64,000 nt of DNA from an uncultured Clostridia bacterium (GTDB lineage Bacteria > Bacillota > Clostridia > Peptostreptococcales > Anaerovoracaceae). The position numbers and the translations under genes were made by a program. The stretch covers positions 62,001 to 126,000 of the forward strand of contig CAKQGQ010000005.1 of NCBI GenBank assembly GCA_934233735.1. Direction: 5' to 3'. A model generated the notes under the pieces. The model ran no database searches, was not told the DNA's origin, and worked only from the letters and a program-made list of their open reading frames with translations. Position 1 is the stretch's first letter. Each line of letters opens with the position of its first letter. Of this stretch, positions 58,835 through 64,000 are shown piece after piece.

Positions 58835-59147
58835 GATAGGCGTAATCGGCGACAGAGAAAGCGTTTTAGGCTTTCAAGCGGTCGGGTTGGATGTATTTCC
58901 TGCGGACGATGCCGAGGAGGCAAAGAAAACGCTGAAGCGGCTTGCTAAGGAAGACTTCGCCATCATCTATATTACAGAACAGTTTTATCAATATATGATG
59001 AAGGAAGTCGAGGAGTACACAGACAGCAGGCTTCCGGCTGTGATTCCGATTCCCGGAAAGGACGGAAGTTTGGGCATCGGAATGACATCCGTAAAGAAAT
59101 CGGTGGAAAGAGCCGTCGGAGCCGATATATTATTTGGAGGAAATTAA
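58827..59147 (+). CDS. ntpG: V-type ATP synthase subunit F (NtpG)
   Basis: 106 residues with a small alpha/beta fold: YKIGVIGDRESVLGFQAVGLDVFPADDAEEAKKTL, then FAIIYITEQFYQYM and PAVIPIPGKDGSLGIGM, the standard motifs. It belongs to the central rotor and may move between two shapes to regulate ATP use. The operon name is ntpG in Enterococcus although the subunit is called F elsewhere. Confidence 0.9.
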   Translation: MYKIGVIGDRESVLGFQAVGLDVFPADDAEEAKKTLKRLAKEDFAIIYITEQFYQYMMKEVEEYTDSRLPAVIPIPGKDGSLGIGMTSVKKSVERAVGADILFGGN

Positions 59148-59148
59148 A

Positions 59149-60954
59149 ATGGCAGAAGGCAAAGTATTGAAAGTATCCGGGCCGTTGGTCGTTGCGTCGG
59201 GCATGGATCAAGCCAATATGTTCGATGTCGTGCATGTTGGCAGCCAAGGCCTGATCGGAGAAATTATAGAAATGAGAGGCGACAGGGCTTCCATTCAGGT
59301 ATACGAAGAGACTGCGGGAATCGGACCGGGTGCTCCGGTTGTATCTACGGGAGCGCCGCTTTCGGTAGAACTGGGACCCGGACTCATCGAGACCATGTAT
59401 GATGGTATTCAGCGTCCTCTCGAGGAAATGGTGCAGGTTGCGGGACCGAACATCACGCGTGGAATCAAGGTTCCGTCGCTGAATCGCGAGAAAAAATGGG
59501 AATTCAAACCATTGCTAAAAACCGGAGACGAAGTCGAAGGCGGCGACATCATCGGTGAAGTGGAGGAAACCGTTCTGGTTACGCAGAAAATCATGGTTCC
59601 CGCAGGAATCAAGGGCGTAATCGATTCGATTGAATCCGGAAACTACACAGTTGATCACACAATCTGTAAGATCAGGCTGACGGAGGACTACGGCGCAGAG
59701 CATTTAAAGGCAGGCGACATCAAATCGCTCAGCATGATGCAGAAATGGCCGGTAAGACGCGGTCGTCCATATAAGGAAAAACTGGTTCCGGAGATGCCGC
59801 TTATCACCGGACAAAGGGTTATCGACACGATGTTCCCAATCGCCAAGGGCGGCGTGGCTGCGGTTCCCGGACCGTTCGGTTCAGGCAAAACCGTTGTACA
59901 GCACCAGCTTGCAAAGTGGGCGGATGCAGACATCGTTGTATACATCGGCTGCGGCGAACGTGGAAACGAGATGACCGATGTACTGATGGAGTTCCCGGAA
60001 CTGAAAGACCCTCGTTCGGGAGAGTCTTTGATGAAGAGAACCGTTTTAATCGCAAATACTTCGGACATGCCGGTTGCGGCGCGTGAAGCGTCGATTTATA
60101 CAGGCATTACCATAGCGGAATATTTCAGAGACATGGGCTACTCGGTAGCACTGATGGCTGACTCTACTTCCAGATGGGCGGAAGCTCTTCGTGAAATGTC
60201 CGGCCGTCTCGAAGAAATGCCGGGGGAAGAAGGCTATCCTGCTTATCTGGCATCCAGACTCGCGCAGTTCTATGAAAGAGCCGGAAGAACCGTATCTCTC
60301 GGAAAAGCGGGCCGCGTAGGAGCACTTTCCGCAATCGGTGCGGTATCTCCTCCGGGCGGTGACATTTCCGAGCCGGTATCGCAGGCAACGCTGCGTATCG
60401 TAAAGGTATTCTGGTGTCTGGATTCGGCACTGGCGTATGCAAGACACTTCCCGGCAATCAACTGGCTTCAGTCCTATTCCCTCTATGTGGAAAGACTGGA
60501 AAAATGGTATGCGGAGAATGTTGACAAAGAATTTCCGAAGATGCGAGAAGAAACGCTTGCGCTTTTGCAGCAGGAAGCAGAGCTCAACGAAATCGTACAG
60601 CTCGTCGGCGTTGATTCCCTTTCGGCGGAAGACCGCATGAAGCTCGAAGTCTGCAAATCCATTCGTGAGGACTATCTGCACCAGAACGCGTTCCACGATG
60701 TGGACACCTATTCTTCGCTGAACAAGCAGTTTAAGCTTCTGAAGCTGATTCTCGGCTTCTATAAGGAAGGGCTTGAGGGTATTCACAAAGGTGCTTCCTT
60801 TGCAAAGGTTGCGGCAATCCCTCAGCGTGAAGAAATCGGCAGATTCAAATATATCGAAGAAGAGCAGATTGACGAAAGATACGAAAAATTGATGAATGAT
60901 ATACGCGCTGCGATCAATGCGCTTGTAGTAGAGGAGGCTGAAGCGGATGATTAG
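59149..60954 (+). CDS. ntpA: V-type ATP synthase subunit A (catalytic)
   Basis: 601 residues from ATG 59149, nine bases after GGAGG. The P-loop is GPFGSGKT (241-248), specific for V-type A subunits. Other motifs: the catalytic Glu in GCGERGNEMTDVL, Arg finger region, and SRWAEALREMSGRLEEMPGEEGYPAYLASRLAQFYERAG. The bulge insertion of V-type A subunits (about residues 110-190) is present. Three copies with three B subunits form the ATP-using head. Confidence 0.97.
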   Translation: MAEGKVLKVSGPLVVASGMDQANMFDVVHVGSQGLIGEIIEMRGDRASIQVYEETAGIGPGAPVVSTGAPLSVELGPGLIETMYDGIQRPLEEMVQVAGPNITRGIKVPSLNREKKWEFKPLLKTGDEVEGGDIIGEVEETVLVTQKIMVPAGIKGVIDSIESGNYTVDHTICKIRLTEDYGAEHLKAGDIKSLSMMQKWPVRRGRPYKEKLVPEMPLITGQRVIDTMFPIAKGGVAAVPGPFGSGKTVVQHQLAKWADADIVVYIGCGERGNEMTDVLMEFPELKDPRSGESLMKRTVLIANTSDMPVAAREASIYTGITIAEYFRDMGYSVALMADSTSRWAEALREMSGRLEEMPGEEGYPAYLASRLAQFYERAGRTVSLGKAGRVGALSAIGAVSPPGGDISEPVSQATLRIVKVFWCLDSALAYARHFPAINWLQSYSLYVERLEKWYAENVDKEFPKMREETLALLQQEAELNEIVQLVGVDSLSAEDRMKLEVCKSIREDYLHQNAFHDVDTYSSLNKQFKLLKLILGFYKEGLEGIHKGASFAKVAAIPQREEIGRFKYIEEEQIDERYEKLMNDIRAAINALVVEEAEADD

Positions 60955-62314
60955 AGAATATAAGACAATCAGTGAAGTTGTAGGACCTCTGATGCTGGTC
61001 AAGGATGTTGACGATGTTACCTACGATGAACTTGGCGAAATCCTGCTTCCGAGCGGGGAAAAAAGACTTTGCAAAGTCCTCGAAGTCAACGGACATAACG
61101 CGCTGGTTCAGCTTTTCGAGGCGTCTCAGGGCATCAACCTGAAGCAGAGCACGGTGCGCTTCCTCGGACACGGTACGCAGCTTGCGGTATCGCCGGATAT
61201 GCTCGGTCGTGTATTCGACGGTATGGGAAGACCAAAGGACGGCGGGCCGGACATTATTGCGGAAAAGATGCTCGACATCAACGGACTTCCAATGAACCCG
61301 GCGGCTCGTGACTATCCGGCTGAGTTTATTCAGACAGGCGTTTCGGCAATTGACGGACTGAACACGCTAGTTCGCGGACAGAAGCTTCCGATTTTCTCAG
61401 GCGCAGGTCTTCCGCATTCCAACTTAGCAGCGCAGATTGCGCGTCAGGCAAAGGTAATCGGTGACGATGCCGGAAACTTCGCCGTTGTATTTGCAGCAAT
61501 CGGTATTACGCACGAAGAAGCGGATTTCTTCGCTTCCGACTTCAGAAGAACCGGCGCGATTGACAGAACGGTTATGTTTATGAACCTTGCCAACGACCCT
61601 GCGGTTGAGCGTATCGCTACACCGCGTATGGCACTGACGGCTGCGGAATATCTTGCATTCGACATGGGAATGCATGTGCTGGTTATTTTGACGGATATTA
61701 CAAACTACGCGGAGGCTCTGCGTGAGGTTTCGGCTGCTCGTAAAGAGGTGCCTGGCCGCAGAGGCTACCCGGGCTATTTATATACCGACCTTGCGACGAT
61801 GTATGAACGCGCGGGCAGAAAGAAAGGCTGCGCGGGCTCGATTACGATGATTCCGATTCTGACGATGCCGGAAAACGACAAGACGCACCCGATTCCTGAC
61901 CTTACCGGCTACATCACCGAAGGACAGATTATTCTTTCCAATGAGCTGTTCCGCAAGGGCATTAAACCGCCAATCGATGTTCTTCCATCGCTTTCGCGTC
62001 TGAAGGACAAAGGTATCGGCAAAGGCAAAACCCGTGAAGACCACGCGGACACGATGAACCAGCTATTTGCTGCTTATGCGAAGGGTAAAGAAAACCTGGA
62101 ACTTGTTGCAATCTTAGGTGAAGCGGCGCTTTCCGAGGTCGACCTGATGTATGCGAAGTTCTCGCAGGAATTTGAGAGACGCTATGTTTCACAGGGCTAC
62201 GATGCCGACCGTACGATTGAGGAAACGCTGAATCTGGGATGGGAACTGCTCCGACTTCTTCCAAAGAGCGAACTGAAGCGTATCAAAGACGAATATATCG
62301 AAAAGTATTTGTAA
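60947..62314 (+). CDS. ntpB: V-type ATP synthase subunit B
   Basis: 455 residues. Family features: YDELGEILLPSGEKRLCKVLEVNGHNALVQLFE, QKLPIFSGAGLPHSNLAAQIARQA (a changed P-loop, as expected for a non-catalytic subunit), DRTVMFMNLANDPAVERIATPRMALT and PGRRGYPGYLYTDLATMYERAGR. It starts eight bases before the ntpA stop, so A and B are made in equal amounts. Confidence 0.97.
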   Translation: MIREYKTISEVVGPLMLVKDVDDVTYDELGEILLPSGEKRLCKVLEVNGHNALVQLFEASQGINLKQSTVRFLGHGTQLAVSPDMLGRVFDGMGRPKDGGPDIIAEKMLDINGLPMNPAARDYPAEFIQTGVSAIDGLNTLVRGQKLPIFSGAGLPHSNLAAQIARQAKVIGDDAGNFAVVFAAIGITHEEADFFASDFRRTGAIDRTVMFMNLANDPAVERIATPRMALTAAEYLAFDMGMHVLVILTDITNYAEALREVSAARKEVPGRRGYPGYLYTDLATMYERAGRKKGCAGSITMIPILTMPENDKTHPIPDLTGYITEGQIILSNELFRKGIKPPIDVLPSLSRLKDKGIGKGKTREDHADTMNQLFAAYAKGKENLELVAILGEAALSEVDLMYAKFSQEFERRYVSQGYDADRTIEETLNLGWELLRLLPKSELKRIKDEYIEKYL

Positions 62315-62370
62315 ACGGCGATGCGCCGGTTAATTCATGATTTGATTAAAAAAGGAAGGAGGCAGGAAAA

Positions 62371-63099
62371 GTGGAAAGACTCAATGTAAATCCCACCCGT
62401 ATGATGCTCACAACGCTCAAAAAGCGTCATGCGACTTCCGTGCGGGGTCACAAACTTTTAAAAGATAAGCGGGATGAACTGATGAAAGGTTTCCTTGAAC
62501 TTGCCCGTGAAAATAAGGAGCTCCGAGACAAGGTGGAGGCTCGCCTTGCGGATGTTTATGCAGCTTTCGGTGTGGCGCAGGCAGTTATGAGCCGCGCTGC
62601 CATGGAGGAGGCTCTGATGTTTCCGAAGCAGGGTGTGAACTTAGAAGTCTCAGGCAGGAATGTCATGAGCGTGGACGTTCCGGTGTTTGACTTTACTACA
62701 ACGGCCGAAGACGCTTCAAATATCTACCCTTACGGTTATGCCAATACTTCCGGTGAACTGGACTCTGCAATTGCAAGTCTGGCGGATGTATTTCCGCTGA
62801 TGCTGGAGCTTGCCGATAAGGAAAAAGAAGCACAAATGCTGGCTGCCGAGCTTGAGCGGACGCGGCGCAGGGTTAACGCGCTTGAATATGTAAAGATACC
62901 GCAGCTCGAAATGACAATTAAGTATATTCGCATGCGGCTTGACGAAAATGAGCGAGGCAACCAGACGAGACTGATGAAGGTCAAGGATATGGTGCTCAAA
63001 GAAGCAATTAAGGAAAAGCACGATGCGGATGAAGAGGCTTATAATGCGGCGGTAAAACACGCAATCAAGCATTCAAGAAAACCGATTAATATTATGTAA
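62371..63099 (+). CDS. ntpD: V-type ATP synthase subunit D
   Basis: 242 residues from GTG 62371 behind AAGGAAGGAGGCAGG. The two long helices of the rotor shaft are clear: NPTRMMLTTLKKRHATSVRGHKLLKDKRDELMKGFLEL at the start and RRVNALEYVKIPQLEMTIKYIRMRLDENERGNQTRLMKVKDM near the end. The C-terminal tail is somewhat longer than usual and basic. Last gene of the operon, ahead of a strong terminator. Confidence 0.95.
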   Translation: MERLNVNPTRMMLTTLKKRHATSVRGHKLLKDKRDELMKGFLELARENKELRDKVEARLADVYAAFGVAQAVMSRAAMEEALMFPKQGVNLEVSGRNVMSVDVPVFDFTTTAEDASNIYPYGYANTSGELDSAIASLADVFPLMLELADKEKEAQMLAAELERTRRRVNALEYVKIPQLEMTIKYIRMRLDENERGNQTRLMKVKDMVLKEAIKEKHDADEEAYNAAVKHAIKHSRKPINIM

Positions 63100-63105
63100 G
63101 ATTCA

Positions 63106-63150
63106 AAATTGTCCGTTCCATGGGAAACCGATGGAAACGGACAATTTTTT
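63106..63150 (+). terminator. Terminator of the V-ATPase operon
   Basis: AAATTGTCCGTT-CCAT pairs with ATGG-AAACGGACAATTT around a short loop, followed by TTTTTT. Confidence 0.9.
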
Positions 63151-63239
63151 CTTAACATCAATTTTATAGTCTTCCTGATATAATATGTAAAAGCATTTTC
63201 TAACTAAAAGGCAGATTGCCGCAGAAAGGGAGAGACACC

Positions 63240-64000
63240 ATGTCAAAGAGAGCTTTACTTTTTCTTATAATTACGCTTATCCTTTGCGCACTGCTGACAA
63301 GCTGCTTCGCGTGGAATCTTTTATCCGCGGATAAAGAGAGCAAAAAAGTCAGCAACAGCAGAGAAATAGAAACGACAGGGCAGGACACTGTCACGCAGGA
63401 GGGAGAAGAAATGTATCAGGACCCATCAAAAGACGTTGTATATTTGGCGGGTGGATGCTTTTGGGGACTGGAAGCGCTGATGCAGTCCATTCCGGGCGTC
63501 ATCGACGCGGAAAGCGGATACGCGAACGGCACCTGCGAAGCAGACGCGAATTATCGCAGTGTCTGCGCAGGAAACACCGGATTTCGTGAAACGGTGCGGG
63601 TTGCGTATGATCCGCAAAAAGTAAGCCTTGATGCCTTGCTTCTCGCGTACTTCTATGTCATTGATCCTACGGTGAAGGACCGCCAGGGTAATGATCGCGG
63701 AAGCCAGTATCAGACCGGCATCTATTACACCAATGACAAGGTAAAAGAAACGGTAGAACGCATCGCGGAAATCGAGCGCCAACGCAGCGAGAAATTTTTT
63801 GTAGAGATCGCGCCTCTAAGAAACTACTATCCGGCGGAAGCATATCATCAGGATTACTTAAAAAAGAATCCGAACGGCTACTGCCATATTCCGAAGGAAG
63901 AAATGAAGCTTTTTTCGGAGCTTCGCGTCGATCCGGGCGATTACAAACGGCCGGCTGCGGAGGTGATTCGGCAAAAGCTGACCAAAGAGCAATATCACAT
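63240..64000 (+). CDS. msrA: Peptide methionine sulfoxide reductase lipoprotein MsrA, probably an MsrAB fusion (partial)
   Basis: Open from ATG 63240 (GAAAGGGAGAG ahead) to the window end, 253 codons. A signal with lipobox (LTSC, Cys22) and a Ser/Thr/Glu linker precede MsrA: the active Cys in GGCFWGLEALMQ, YANG, TVRVAYDP, DRQGNDRGSQYQTGIYY and APLRNYYPAEAYHQDYL. After KNPNGYC the sequence runs on into AEVIRQKLTKEQYH, which is how MsrB domains begin. The product would repair oxidised methionine outside the cell; the MsrB part is not visible. Confidence 0.92.
   Translation, partial: MSKRALLFLIITLILCALLTSCFAWNLLSADKESKKVSNSREIETTGQDTVTQEGEEMYQDPSKDVVYLAGGCFWGLEALMQSIPGVIDAESGYANGTCEADANYRSVCAGNTGFRETVRVAYDPQKVSLDALLLAYFYVIDPTVKDRQGNDRGSQYQTGIYYTNDKVKETVERIAEIERQRSEKFFVEIAPLRNYYPAEAYHQDYLKKNPNGYCHIPKEEMKLFSELRVDPGDYKRPAAEVIRQKLTKEQYH

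Overview
The window is a low-to-mid GC Gram-positive chromosome segment, most likely from an anaerobic member of the Clostridia. Support comes from strong AGGAGG-type ribosome binding sites, RapZ and WhiA, a split transketolase, a V-type ATPase operon in the order F-I-K-E-C-G-A-B-D, a BKACE-family enzyme (3-keto-5-aminohexanoate cleavage) and sigma-A promoters. Family XIII / Anaerovoracaceae-like anaerobes would fit, but that placement is inference.

Region 1 (about 1-18.4 kb) is an integrative conjugative or mobilizable element, entered mid-way. It starts with a type IV secretion block of the TrsC-D-E-G kind: a VirB3-like protein, a TrsD-like protein, a VirB4 ATPase and a GH73-M23 wall hydrolase. 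Then come unrecognised cargo and transfer genes, including a ParA/TadZ-like protein with a broken P-loop and a DUF5688 protein. The right side holds a candidate oriT, two small DNA-binding proteins, a MobP2/MobL-type relaxase and an IS30 transposase. Two features stand out. A structured non-coding sequence of about 285 bp is present twice (8.2 and 9.8 kb). A 2.4-kb cassette with an ECF sigma factor, a zinc-finger anti-sigma factor and a secreted protein lies between two copies of the first 103 bp of a PD-(D/E)XK-like gene, leaving a 36-codon stub. No integrase or coupling protein is in the window.

Region 2 (18.4-40 kb) is chromosomal. It has tRNA-Arg(ACG) with a degenerate copy of its 3' end exactly 500 bp away; a second ECF sigma/membrane protein pair; a surface nuclease; a TRIC-family channel; a branched-chain amino acid ABC operon (livJHMGF) behind an Ile/Leu/Val-rich leader peptide and attenuator; a CorA-like transporter; a metal-export module (HMA protein plus P1B ATPase) with ArsR-type operators in its promoter and a CadC/SmtB-like regulator nearby; dsdA; a YfcE-like phosphodiesterase; an AI-2E family permease; murB; a PHP phosphatase; and mgtE behind a leader with a 30-codon upstream ORF.

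Region 3 (40-54 kb) mixes core genes with many small repeats: a homoserine dehydrogenase, nnrD, mazF without an obvious antitoxin, split transketolase, an FHA-SEDS protein paired with a penicillin-binding protein, an IS200/IS605 element with tnpA and tnpB, rapZ, kce and whiA. The intergenic spaces carry a 42-bp tandem repeat, dispersed hairpins, a motif built on GTGTCGAAATTTGTCGAA, and a 439-bp MITE-like unit with perfect 22-bp inverted ends.

Region 4 (54-64 kb) is a complete ntpFIKECGABD V-ATPase operon whose K subunit carries the Na+-binding signature. It is followed by the start of an MsrA lipoprotein gene, probably an MsrAB fusion, cut by the window end.
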